Positions 22,074 through 32,303 of a DNA stretch of 64,000 nucleotides are shown here, piece by piece. Source of the stretch: Zarea fungicola. Taxonomy: Eukaryota; Ascomycota; Sordariomycetes; Hypocreales; Cordycipitaceae. Under the pieces are notes generated by a model that searched no databases, was not told the DNA's origin, and saw only the letters and a program-made list of their open reading frames with translations. Each line of letters starts with the position of its first letter. Position 1 is the stretch's first letter. The position numbers were made by a program, and so were the translations under genes. The stretch lies in contig FWCC01000145.1 in NCBI GenBank assembly GCA_900169235.1, forward strand, positions 123,141 through 187,140, read 5' to 3'.

Positions 22074-24824
22074 ATGTCTGAGAAGTATACCTCCGACCCC
22101 ATTGGGGAGGAGGCTCAGCCCCAGGTCTTTGACGAAAAGGCCGACGTTGCCCGCCACCACGCCGTGGTTGAGGCCAATGTCATCCAGCTCGCCGAGCAGC
22201 GCGGCGACGGCGCCGACGGCCTCGCGCCGCTCGACGACATTGAGCAGGTCATCACCAAGATTGAGGTCCTCGGCGTCGAGGAGTGCCGTGAGATCCTCAT
22301 TGAAATGCTCGAGTACCACAAGTACGACTACAACTTCACCGAGGAGACCCGCGTCCACTTCCGCAGGCTCATCGCCGGCCCTGCTGAAGGCCAGACCCCC
22401 GAGGAATGGGAGACTGAGCTCAAGACGGAGACTGCCGTCAACAAGTTCTTTTCTCCCTACCCCGAGGTCCGCGCCATCACCAACCCGACTGATGACGAGG
22501 ACATGCCTTGCGAAACCTTCCGCGCCCATTTCCTCGGTCTCGTCTGGGCCGCCATCTCCCAGTTTACAAACTCGTTCTTCAACTCGCGTTTCCCCGCCAT
22601 TACTCTTACTTCGCAGGTCGCTCAGATTCTGCTTTACCCCTGCGGTCTTGCTATGCAGTATGCCCTGCCTGATTGGGGCTTCACATACAAGGGACAGAGA
22701 ATTTCTCTGAACCCTGGTCCCTGGTCTTACAAGGAGCAGATGCTGGCCACGATTATTGTCAACGTCGGCACCACCTCCGCCTACTGCTTCTGGAACATTC
22801 AAACTCAGACCATTTACTACGGTGACAAGTGGCTGACGTCTGGCTACAGCATCCTGCTGCTGCTTTCCACCCAGCTCATGGGTCTTGGTTTCTCTGGTCT
22901 GCTGCGCCGTTTCGTCATTTACCCCGTGGAGGCTATCTGGCCTAGCGTTCTGCCCACTCTGGCTCTTAACCGCGCCCTGCTTGTACCCGAGAAGCGCGAG
23001 ACGATTCACGGCTGGTCCATCTCACGATACAAGTTCTTCTTCATCGTCTTCTCCGTTGGATTCGCCTACTACTGGGTGCCAGGCTTCCTGTTCCCTGCCC
23101 TGAGCACCTTTGCCTGGATGACTTGGATTGCTCCCCGCAACTTCAACCTGAACGCTATCACCGGCTCCCAGGCTGGCATGGGTTTCAACCCCATTCCTAC
23201 CTTTGACTGGAACGTGCTCAACTATCTGTCGCAGCCCCTGGTCTACCCATTCTTCGTCACCCTCCAGCAATACATCGGTACCATGATTGGTGGTCTCGCC
23301 ATTATTGCCCTTTACTACAGCAACGTTCAGTGGTCCGGCTACCTTCCCATTAACAGCTCCGGAATCTTCGACAACACTGGTGCTCGCTACAACATTTCTC
23401 GCGTCGTCCAGCCTGGCAGTGGCTACTTGAACGAGACCGCCTACGTGAACTACTCGCCTGCCTTTTACAGTGCTGGCAACCTGGTCCTCTACGGTGCCTT
23501 CTTCGCGTTCTACCCCTTGACCTTTGTCTTCATCTTCCTCGATGCTTGGCGCCCGCTCTGGCGCGCAACCAAGTCGATGACCGCCTCCGTTGTCGATTTG
23601 ACCCGCCGCGTTGTCACTGGTGTCTCCAGCTCTCTCGGTGCTCTCTTCACGGGCCGCTTCGGCGACAGCTACCGCCACCTGGCCAACATTAGCCAGGGCG
23701 CCAACTCCATCTACGACGGCTTTGACAACCCTCTCACCAACCTGGTCCGCAAGTACCCCGAGGTTCCCGACTGGTGGTTCTTGATCATTGCCCTCATCTC
23801 CTTCATCTTCTCCATCATTATCCTGACCCACTGGCCCCAGCTGGACACCCCCGTCTGGACCATCTTCTTCGTCATTGCTCTCAACCTGGTGTTCCTTATC
23901 CCCATGTCCTACCTGTATGCCATTTCCGGCACGACTGAGGGCTTGAACGTCGTCACTGAGCTCATTGTCGGATATGCTCTGCCCGGCCACCCCGAGGCTC
24001 TCATGTTCGTCAAGGCTTTCGGTTACAACATCAACGGCCAGGCCGACAACTACATTTCCGACCAGAAGATGGGCTACTACTCGAAGCTGCCCCCGCGCGC
24101 CATGTACCGCGGCCAGGTCATCTCCTCCGTCATGTGCAGCTTCATCGCCTACGCCGTCGTCCAGTTCGTCGACACCTCCATCGAGGGCATCTGCACGCCC
24201 GGTCAAAAGTCAAAGTTCAACTGCGCCAACGGCTCCCAGGTCTACTTCTCCTCGTCCGTCGTCTGGGGCGCCATCGGCCCCGCCCGCATCTTCTCCCAGA
24301 TCTACCCGGCGCTCAAGTGGTGCTTCCTGCTCGGCTTCCTCCTGGCTTTGGTGTGGTGGTCCGCCAAGCGCTTCGGCAGCAACATCCGCAACGCCACCAA
24401 GAACGCCCTGCCCAACTTCCTCTACGTGCCCATCAACCTGGCCGTCTTCACCCCGCTGTCGTACCTCGAGCACATCCACCCCTCGCTCATCTTCAACGGC
24501 ATGCTCTTCTGGGCGCCCACGAACCTGACGTACTTTACGGGCGGTCTCTACATCTCGGGCGCCTTCATGTACTACCTCCGCCGCTACAAGACTGGCTGGT
24601 GGGAAAAGTACAACTACCTGCTGTCGGCTGCCCTCACCGGCGCCGTCGCCTTCTCCGCCATCATCCTCTTCTTTGCCGTCCAGTACCACCCCGTCGCCTT
24701 TGATTGGTGGGGCGTTGACATTGTCGGCAACACCATTGACGGTGGCGGCCTCGACGATGCCCAGAGCGCTCTGCTCATGGACCTCCCTGCCAAGGGCTAC
24801 TTTGGCCCTGATGCCTGGCACTAA
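22074..24824 (+). CDS. OPT-family oligopeptide transporter
   Basis: This is an intronless 916-aa polytopic membrane protein. The N-terminal 130 residues are acidic and cytosolic. The OPT signature NPGPW sits at 213-217, and about 14-16 hydrophobic segments run from residue 150 to the end. It should take up small oligopeptides (or glutathione-type peptides) with protons at the plasma membrane. Length and order match fungal peptide transporters of the PT clade. The start at 22074 (AACATGTC) is preferred over an in-frame ATG 50 codons earlier, because that stretch reads as a leader and family members begin MSEK-like. Codon use is strongly biased to C/G at third positions, typical of a highly expressed gene, and this also produces long spurious antisense frames. 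Confidence 0.95.
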   Translation: MSEKYTSDPIGEEAQPQVFDEKADVARHHAVVEANVIQLAEQRGDGADGLAPLDDIEQVITKIEVLGVEECREILIEMLEYHKYDYNFTEETRVHFRRLIAGPAEGQTPEEWETELKTETAVNKFFSPYPEVRAITNPTDDEDMPCETFRAHFLGLVWAAISQFTNSFFNSRFPAITLTSQVAQILLYPCGLAMQYALPDWGFTYKGQRISLNPGPWSYKEQMLATIIVNVGTTSAYCFWNIQTQTIYYGDKWLTSGYSILLLLSTQLMGLGFSGLLRRFVIYPVEAIWPSVLPTLALNRALLVPEKRETIHGWSISRYKFFFIVFSVGFAYYWVPGFLFPALSTFAWMTWIAPRNFNLNAITGSQAGMGFNPIPTFDWNVLNYLSQPLVYPFFVTLQQYIGTMIGGLAIIALYYSNVQWSGYLPINSSGIFDNTGARYNISRVVQPGSGYLNETAYVNYSPAFYSAGNLVLYGAFFAFYPLTFVFIFLDAWRPLWRATKSMTASVVDLTRRVVTGVSSSLGALFTGRFGDSYRHLANISQGANSIYDGFDNPLTNLVRKYPEVPDWWFLIIALISFIFSIIILTHWPQLDTPVWTIFFVIALNLVFLIPMSYLYAISGTTEGLNVVTELIVGYALPGHPEALMFVKAFGYNINGQADNYISDQKMGYYSKLPPRAMYRGQVISSVMCSFIAYAVVQFVDTSIEGICTPGQKSKFNCANGSQVYFSSSVVWGAIGPARIFSQIYPALKWCFLLGFLLALVWWSAKRFGSNIRNATKNALPNFLYVPINLAVFTPLSYLEHIHPSLIFNGMLFWAPTNLTYFTGGLYISGAFMYYLRRYKTGWWEKYNYLLSAALTGAVAFSAIILFFAVQYHPVAFDWWGVDIVGNTIDGGGLDDAQSALLMDLPAKGYFGPDAWH

Positions 24825-25728
24825 AAGACGGCAGATGCCGAGGGCGTGTTTACGTTTTATATGGCGACATGACGCTATCTGTTAATCATATGAATACCTG
24901 TCAAATATCTCATGATAATTATATATACCCTGATATTTATATATTCTACTTATGTCATCTTTCCTTGATTCCTGTGATTGTAGTCGTAAAGTTTGTTTTG
25001 CAATCTCACATTAGAGTTGTCAAGTATGATGGTTGAGCTGCCCGCACGGATGAGGTTGTCCGCGGCATTTCGCATCTTGCCCTGTGGGTCATTGACACTC
25101 TGCCACATCTGTCCGTGGGAATTAAACGGAGCCTAATCTGGTGGACCAGAGATCTTATCAGTTCAACATCCAGCCCGCGGTGGAACCGGACTGGGACCTG
25201 CCCCGCGGGCTCCTCGAATGTATTACACATGAATCCCCGGTCCAGGTGAAGGCTAAGAAAGCCCAGAGGGATATGGGTCGGCCACAACTCAATATTTTTC
25301 ACGGAGTGGGCTGTGGCTCCGTGGAGTCCAGCCCTGTTCCTTGGTGGCGGTAGGCCGTGGACTTGGACGGCTAGGAGTCCGAGATGAAGCCAGGCGGCAA
25401 CAAGATTGCCCAAGTACACTGTGATATCAGATTGAGTGCATAATGCCACTGGTATTAATAGGGCTCTTCTTCCTTGCTTCCTTTGAAATTGGAAGAAATT
25501 TGTTTCCTGGCCAGACAGACTCACTACACTATGCAACGGCGACTGGGCTACAGTAAAGCCGCCTCAAGTCTGTTGTATAAAAATTGCCGCAGTCAAATTG
25601 GCTCAAAAATCAATCAAAGTCAAGCATATAACGAGTTTACCTCACCGTTACACCCTCCAACGCACTCGCCATTCCTCCGCCCAGTTCCCTTCACCGCAGC
25701 GTACAGCTCAGCCCCGTTGGCCAACACG
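24825..25728. other. intergenic
   Basis: No gene is seen. AT-rich 3' flank of the OPT gene (ATATATA words at 24919-24945) is followed by unique sequence. A TTGTATAAAAATTG element at 25573-25586 is a likely TATA box for the methyltransferase. Confidence 0.5.
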
Positions 25729-26667
25729 ATGCACCATCCCATCCAGGATCCCGAAACTATTCGCAAGGCCAAAGAGCAGGATTGGTGGCTGACATTTGAT
25801 GACGTTAATCCACATGCAAGAGAGATTTTGGAAATGTACAGCGGCATTGCGCCCGCCGACGTGGTGCAGCATGTCCGGGACATTGTAAGTGGCATATGCC
25901 AAACTTTGGGTGCTTTCCGTACTAACTAATGTTTAGAGAGATCGAGCAATCGCAATTGTAAGATGCCATTCCCCCTTCTCTTAATTTGAATTACGCATTA
26001 ATCCTCACGATAGTTTGCGTATCCATGCATCGGCACGCTCAAGTTCCTCGACATTGAAATCGACCGGACCCCTTGCTACGACGAAATCAAGCAGCGCATA
26101 GCCAGCGGCGAGAAATATCTCGAGGTCGGCTGCTGCTTCGCCCAGGAGCTGCGCAAACTCGTCATCGACGGCGCCCCCTCTGCCAACCTCTACGGCACCG
26201 ACCTCGACCTCTCCTTTGTCGAGCTCGGCTACGCGCTCTTCCGCGACAAGGACCGTCTCGAGAGCCATTTCATCGCCGCCGACATTCTCGCGCCCGAATC
26301 AGCGCTAGATGCGCTTCGGGGCCAGATGGGCATGATCAACGCGGGGTACTTCTTCCACCTGTTTAGCTGGGAGGATCAGCTCGCGGCGGGCAAGCGCCTC
26401 GTGGGCCTTTTGCGCAGCGACGAGGCCAGCAAGGGCCTGATCATGGGCGGGCATGTGGGCGGGGAGATTTTTGAAAAGAAGGGATGGATGGACTCTGACC
26501 TGTACGTGCACAGCATCGAGAGCTGGACCAAGCTATGGGAGGAAATCGGCGAGGCAACGGGGACAAGGTGGGATGTGAGCGTCACCAAGGATCCGTTGGC
26601 GAGGCGGTCTAAGACGCAGAGCGGTCGCGAGTACTATGTCATGCGGTTTGTATGCCGTCAACTTTAA
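25729..26667 (+). CDS. AusD-type SAM-dependent methyltransferase
   Basis: Exons 25729-25884, 25937-25957 (a 21-nt micro-exon) and 26014-26667 give 276 aa. All three boundaries are phase 0 and use GTAAGT and GTAAGA donors, and the first intron has a clear CTAACTAAT branch region. The Rossmann-type SAM-binding motif YLEVGCCFAQ lies at 94-103 and the acidic strand-2 end YGTDLDL at 119-125. The sequence looks like the AusD family of fungal methyltransferases, several of which act on carboxyl or hydroxyl groups in meroterpenoid or other secondary pathways. No polyketide synthase, terpene cyclase or prenyltransferase lies nearby, so the substrate is open. An in-frame ATG further upstream exists only in leader sequence. 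Confidence 0.85.
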
Positions 26668-27212
26668 GGGGGTTTCCTAGCAAAACAGTGCGGAAGGACA
26701 GCTTGGGATGCATGGAGGAGAAAGCGCAACGTGGCATCATGTGTATCTCAACGCGGGCAACCATTATACTTCCAAACTCGACAAATATCTTCTCCTTCGC
26801 ATTTTTTATCGATTAGATATATTCTTTATAAAGAGTTCGGCATCTGCCGAGGGGCCACGGCTCGCTTACATCGTGTCTGCCTGGCTGAGCCCACATGTAC
26901 TGCAGGCAGCGTCGAAATGAGTAAATTATGCCTTACGTGGCTCAACAGGATTGGTTATGCGAGTCGAGTAAAATACACCAAAATAGCAGCATTAGATCTA
27001 CTGCCAAGGTCTCCTGAGTTACAGATATACCAGTTGGCGTGATGCTCAGCGACGCTCGAGGCAGTGATGCAGAATAACACGTACTGTTTATTTTCACCGA
27101 GATAACGATGATAGCTTTAAATAAATGTGATGCTCGCAGTATTCCATTGACCTGGCACATGGATTCTATTCGTCTCGGTTTATTATTTAATAATCTTGCA
27201 CCAATAGCCAAC
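26668..27212. other. intergenic
   Basis: I see nothing coding here. It separates two genes on the same strand. Confidence 0.4.
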
Positions 27213-27818
27213 ATGCAGCACCAAAGCATCCAGTCTCGCGTCCTGCGCGATGTTCCCCTCCGCCGTGTCAACATATGGGCATTTGGGCCGGCGTTTCTTC
27301 TCAATCTCCTCCACGGCGTCACGACAGGCTGTGTTTTTCCCGCCCTTGCGCTCGTCCCGCTCGCCATGTCCGCCGTTCAGTGCGCCTTTCTCGAGCATCC
27401 AAGCCTTCGACCAACTGGTCTCGGCTCGTCCTCCATCCTCCTAACACCACGAAATATATTCATTACCGACGCATTGCTCTCCTTTATTTTGTTCTTTTGT
27501 CTGCTGGGTAGCTGGATCAACATGAGCATGATGGGGTATCCTATCGCAGGCGGCGTGATACTTGGGAGCTACTGCACAATCTTCATCATGAGCAGCTAGT
27601 ACGTTGAAGCTTGGCGCGTTGGCTTTTTATACTAATACCCTTTCTCTCACAGTGCAATTCATACGGTATATGGCATTTTACATATTATGCATGCGCTCAG
27701 TAGCCACATGTGTGGCTGCGCCGATTGTTTGGCTCGCCAGCGACAAGAGGCTGAAGTTGCACCTCTCGCCGAGCATGAGGATCCAGATGATGAGCATCAA
27801 GAGGATGAGCAGGTTTAA
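27213..27818 (+). CDS. small uncharacterised multi-pass membrane protein
   Basis: Exons 27213-27598 and 27653-27818 give 183 aa. The 54-nt intron has a GTACGT donor and a near-perfect TACTAATAC branch. I do not recognise the family. About four hydrophobic segments are visible: two between residues 20 and 55, one near 85-105 (IFITDALLSFILFFCLLGSW) and one near 108-145 that is continuous only after splicing. A CGCAD motif with two cysteines and a strongly acidic His-containing tail (EHEDPDDEHQEDEQ) close the protein. The stop codon lies at the very start of a tandem repeat. It could be an orphan or lineage-restricted membrane protein. Confidence 0.65.
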
Positions 27819-27998
27819 TAAAGCATTTTGGAGTATTTACTCATCTATTGATTATACAACTTCAAATGGAGCGGTTTAATAAAGCATTTCGAGTATTTAC
27901 TCAATCTATTGATTACATAACGTCAGATTATGAGCGGTTTGATAAAAAGCTTTTCAAGTATTTACTTAATCTATTGATTAATAGCTTCAGATGAATGC
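27812..27998 (+). repeat. three tandem copies of a 61-63-bp unit spanning the stop codon and poly(A) signal
   Basis: Copies start at 27812, 27873 and 27936. Each begins GGTTTAATAAAGC or a variant and contains GTATTTACT and TCTATTGATTA. The first copy includes the TAA stop of the small membrane protein and an overlapping AATAAA. Copy 2 keeps both; copy 3 has diverged to GGTTTGATAAAAAGC. The copies therefore duplicate a 3' end signal. Confidence 0.88.
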
Positions 27999-28264
27999 AG
28001 AGTACTAAACTTGTAAATAAAAATGACAAGAAGATATAATACAAATGAGTTTAATGCTCGCAGCCTGTCAGCTATGCTCGGTCCGAGGTCCTATGTTCCG
28101 CCCATGCCCAAACATGCGGCGATCCAATACATGCAATTTTGCCCTGCGCTGAAAAGAAAAGGGAGAAGAAGAAAGAGGAAGAATGGGTAAGAATGAGTAA
28201 GAAGAAATGAGAAAGAAGAAACGCCATTACCGTTGCCATTTCGTAACCGCTACCACCCGCGACG
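27999..28264. other. intergenic between convergent genes
   Basis: An AT-rich stretch is followed by a purine-rich run of AAGA/GAAGAA (about 28151-28222) in the 3' flank of the anhydrosugar kinase. No gene is seen. Confidence 0.4.
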
Positions 28265-29645
28265 TTACCACTTTGTATCCAGAACCTTGCCGGCCACAAC
28301 ATTCACCAGCAGCTTGACCGGCTCCAGCTTCTGCCCTGGAGAACCAAACTGCATCGCCCGCCCCATAATCTCCCTGTAGTTGGCGCCGGGCGAGACCTTG
28401 CCCAGGACCTGCTTGCGCTGCGTCTCGACCCTGTCCGGGACGAGGATGGGTCGTCCCAGGATCGCGTCCATGCCCTGCCACGCAAAGGTGATGGCCTCCT
28501 TGGCGGCCGCCGGCACGCCCGCGTCGTCCATCATGAACATTTTCGTCTGCGGGTAGTGCTCGCGGATGTAGTCTGTAATGTTTGGGTTGAACGCGCCGCC
28601 GCCGCACAGGAAGAGCTCGTCAATCGCCTGCGAGGGGGCGAACCGCTTGTAGTGGTCGACAATGGACTGCGCCGTGATGCGCGTCACCGTCGCCACCACA
28701 TCATCCGGCGACAAGCCCCTCGCCTCTGCTTTCTTGATGAGCTCAAACGCCAGCGTGTCGCGGAAATCCTCGCGGCCCGTCGTCTTGGGGATGTCGCGCC
28801 CAAAGAAGCCGTGGCCGGCCAGGAACTCGTCCACCAGCCCCTGGTCAATGGTGCCCCGCTTGCCCATCTCGCCGTCCTTGTCAAACTCGCGCTCCCCGTT
28901 GGTGTAGTGCCGCACGGCGGCGTCAATGTAAATGTTGCCCGGGCCCGTGTCAAAGTCGTAGCAGCTCTCCACGCCGCCCTGGGTGCCGGGCGGGATGAAG
29001 CAGACGTTTGCGATGCCGCCAATGTTTTGGCACGCGCGGAGCTTGGTCGGGTGGTGCAGGAGGAGCGAGTCGAAAAAGGCGACGAGGGGCGCGCCCTGGC
29101 GGCCGACGGCGACCTCGCTGATGCGGAAATCCGTGACGGTGGTGATGCCCGTGCGCGCGGCAATGATGGCGCCCTCGGCCATGCTGAGCGTCGTCTGCGT
29201 CTGGCCCTCGGCCGGGTGCGACAGGTGCCATATCGTCTGGCCGTGGGAGCCAATGACGTCGACGGTGGCCTTGTCAATGTGGTTGGCGGCGAGGAACTGC
29301 TCGGCGGCGGCGGCAAAGGTCTCGCCCAGGATGACGTTGACCTCGGCCATTTCCTGGGGCGAGGTGCTGTTGTGCAGAATCATGTTCATCACGCGCGTCT
29401 TGATCTTGGGGTCGAGCGGCGTCTCGCCGTACTTGACAAGCTCCATGAAGACGGGCTGGCTGGGGTCACTCTGCTTGAAGCGACATAGTGCACAGTCGAT
29501 GCCGTCCTAAATTTTCAAGTCAGTGTTTTGTTTATAAGAATATATATATAAAACGGCATTTTACCATTGATGTCCCACTGTTGAGACCAAGGACCATGAG
29601 GTCCAGAGGCTCGCTCCGGGCCTCATAGGAAGAAATGCTACCCAT
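28265..29645 (-). CDS. 1,6-anhydrosugar kinase, AnmK / levoglucosan-kinase family
   Basis: Exons are complement 29645-29565 and 29506-28265, giving 440 aa. The 58-nt intron falls inside the phosphate-binding signature and joining it restores [12 protein letters not shown] (residues 20-31). Further family motifs are SHGQT 114-118, GRQGAPLV 162-169, NIGGIANV 188-195, DFDTGPGN 211-218 (with the general-base Asp), KTTGRE 268-273 and CGGGAFNPN 328-336. AnmK enzymes open a 1,6-anhydro bridge and phosphorylate O6 in one step. Bacterial AnmK acts on anhydro-N-acetylmuramic acid and is about 370 aa; the fungal relatives of about 440 aa include levoglucosan kinase, which makes glucose 6-phosphate. Length and fungal host favour the latter activity. 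It is divergent from the transporter gene across 611 bp. Confidence 0.93.
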
Positions 29646-30256
29646 ATTTTCAAGCTAGAGATTAGCAGAATGAAGAGATAGGGCGTTGGAGGAAACCGGG
29701 TGAATGAGTCTCTCGCATGAAGGGAACGACATGCGAAAGAAAGTCAGACGCAGACGCCACGGCTTCTTTTATCAAATCTCTTGTACTGAAATTACATTGC
29801 ACCAACAGCTTTATTGGATACCAGCCAAGCTGCCGGTGCCACCGTATTGGGACGGCAGCCTTTTTGCCTTTTACCCGAAGCGATGGCAAGTTTGCGACTC
29901 AGTTTCCTACCAAGTCGGTTAAAAGGTCTCACGTCTAAAAGGGACACTTATCTCCCCGTGGGGAAGTGGATAAGGATTTGCACTAACCATGCAAGAGGCA
30001 AACATTTGGGAAAAACTTAGATATATGAGGGTCGTGGATCCCTGCGATTGCATCTCATCGTGCATGAAACCCAGTACAAAGGGAGCCGTCTTCTCTACCT
30101 GTTGGACATTCAGACAGCAAGGCAAATCATTCTTACTGTACTCTTGTGCTATTTCCCCTTTGTTTTCTCTCCTCGTTTGACTCTGTATTGAGTGAACAGG
30201 CAAAGCTTGCCAAGCGAGTTTGACCTTGTACCCCCGCCGATCTCACGAGACTAGCC
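29646..30256. promoter_or_regulatory. shared divergent promoter of anhydrosugar kinase and MFS transporter
   Basis: The 611 bp between two divergent start codons must hold both promoters. Two words match the CreA/Cre1 carbon-repression consensus SYGGRG: GTGGGG at 29958-29963, inside a TCCCCGTGGGGA inverted repeat, and GCGGGG read on the minus strand at 30232-30237. These are short words and could occur by chance. Confidence 0.5.
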
Positions 30257-32043
30257 ATGTCGACCCCCAACGCGGCTGCGGGCCAGGACCCGGAGAAGAA
30301 TGCAGCCTCTATCCATAGCATCAATCAACAGAATGACGCAAACAGCAACGATGATGGTGGCAGCAACAAGTACATTGGCGCCGGCGATGGCGTCGAGTTG
30401 CTGTCGTCCAAGGAGTCGGACCCCATCATGGCCAACAAGATGCATTTGGTCAACAATGTATGTGAAAAATCATCAAATCATCAGAAATGTGTCAATCATC
30501 ACAAAGTCTAACATGTAGCGATAGGCACTTGATGAAATCGGATGGACTGGCTTCCACTGGAAGCTCTTTTTCCTCAGCGGCTTCGGGTACGTCTGGTCAA
30601 CGACAAACCAACAACAACCCCCCCGACCAACACGTTCCGACCAACTAACATTCAACAGATATTGTGTAGACGCCCTCCAGCTCTCCCTGCAGGGCATCAT
30701 CTCGGTGCAGGCGGTGCTCGAGTTCCAGCCGTCGTACACAAAGGGCCTCACCATTGCGCTGTACATTGGTATGCTCGTCGGTGCCCTCTTCTGGGGCTTT
30801 TTTGCGGATATCATCGGCCGCAAGACGGCTTTTAACATTTCGCTCTTCATCTGCTCCATCTTTACCATTGTGGCGGGTGCGTCGCCCAACTGGGCGTCGC
30901 TGGGTTTCTTTATTACCGCCGCCGCCTTTGGTGCGGGTGGTAACCTGATTCTCGACACGAGCGTCTTTCTCGAGTTTCTGCCGTCCAACAAGCAGTGGGT
31001 GCTGAGCACGCTGGCGGCGTGGTTTGGTGTTGGATGCACCATTGCCGGTCTCGTTGCCTGGGGATTCATGCGTACGTTTTTACCATCCTCCTAAGTAGTA
31101 GAAAACAAGTCCTAACATTGAAATAGCCAACTACTCGTGCGCCGACGCCCTCACCTGCACCCGCGCCAACAACCAAGGCTGGCGCTACCTCCTCTACACC
31201 ATGGGCGCCTTCATCTTTGTCCTCTCCATCGCCCGCATCACCGTGATCCGCCTCCGCGAGACGCCCAAGTTCCTCCTCGGCCAGGGCAAGGACGCCGAGG
31301 TCGTCGAGACCCTCACCGCCGTCGCCACGCAGTACAACCGCCCCTGCAGCCTCACCGTCGCGCAGCTCGAGGCCTGCGGCGTCGTCACCCACGCCCACTC
31401 CTCGAACCGCTTCTCCATTGGCGAGTTCCTCATCCACGTGCGCTCCCTCTTTGTCACGCGCCGCGTCGCCGCCACCACCGCCCTCATGTGGCTCTCCTGG
31501 GCCATCATCGGTCTCGCCTACCCCCTCTTCAACGTCTTCCTCCCGTACTACCTCCAGTCGCGCGGTGTCAAGTTCGGCGCCCCCTCCATCTACGAGACGT
31601 GGCGCAACTACGCCCTCATCAACTTTTGCGGCATCTTTGGCCCCATCCTGGGCGGTGTGCTCGCCAACTACAAGCCCCTCGGTCGTCGGTACACCATGAT
31701 CATCGGCGCCCTCATCACCATGGCCTTCTTCTTTGCCTACTCCCAGGTCGCCTCGCAGGCCGCCAACATTGCGTACAGCTGCATCATTTCGTTTACGCTG
31801 GAGATTTACTACGGTGTGCTGTACGGATACACCGCCGAGACGCTCCCCTCGGCCCATCGCGCCACGGGTAACGGTATTGCCGTGGCCTTTTGCCGTCTTG
31901 CCGGCGCCATGTCGGCTGTCGTCGCGACGTACGCCAACCCAAACACCTCGGCGCCCGTCTTCATCTGCGCGGCCCTATATGGTGCGCTGGCCGTGTGCGC
32001 CTTCTTGCTGCCGTTTGAGCCATATGGCAAGCGTGCCTCTTAG
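30257..32043 (+). CDS. MFS transporter (sugar/metabolite type) next to anhydrosugar kinase
   Basis: Exons 30257-30457, 30525-30586, 30659-31071 and 31127-32043 give 530 aa. All joins restore a continuous MFS fold. The cytosolic N-terminus is Asn/Asp-rich (about 65 residues). The loop-2/3 signature GFFADIIGRKTAF follows the second helix near residue 125, and about 12 hydrophobic segments follow in two sixes separated by a loop around residues 270-330. A PNYSC segment starts exon 4. The family resembles SP/SV2-like organic-solute permeases. Its place, head-to-head with the anhydrosugar kinase and tail-to-tail with a Zn2Cys6 regulator, suggests it imports the kinase's substrate; that is inference. 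Confidence 0.88.
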
Positions 32044-32303
32044 GGCAGTCATCAAGCAGCAGCAGATAAAGAGATTGTTATTTGTTTTGCTGTGTTGTAG
32101 AGATTTATACCATGACCAAACCAGAGTGTACAATGCATTTTATTTTTTAGGATAAGGAATATTTTTTTTCATTATTAATTTTTATTATAATTCTTCTTTG
32201 GTTGTAACCGTTGTAACCTGAAAAAATCCATCGCCAAAAGAGTGCTGTTAACCTTTTGCTATGATACCAGAAAAGAATCCTTACATGTCTCTCCATGCGC
32301 CTG

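Noticed and set aside
21993..24206. Long minus-strand frames (338 and 394 codons) opposite the OPT gene
   Set aside because: They arise from the strong third-position C/G bias of the OPT gene and encode low-complexity Asp/Glu/Gly/Val sequence.
28556..29488. 310-codon plus-strand frame opposite the anhydrosugar kinase
   Set aside because: Antisense shadow of a real gene; Val/Ala/Arg-rich with no motif.
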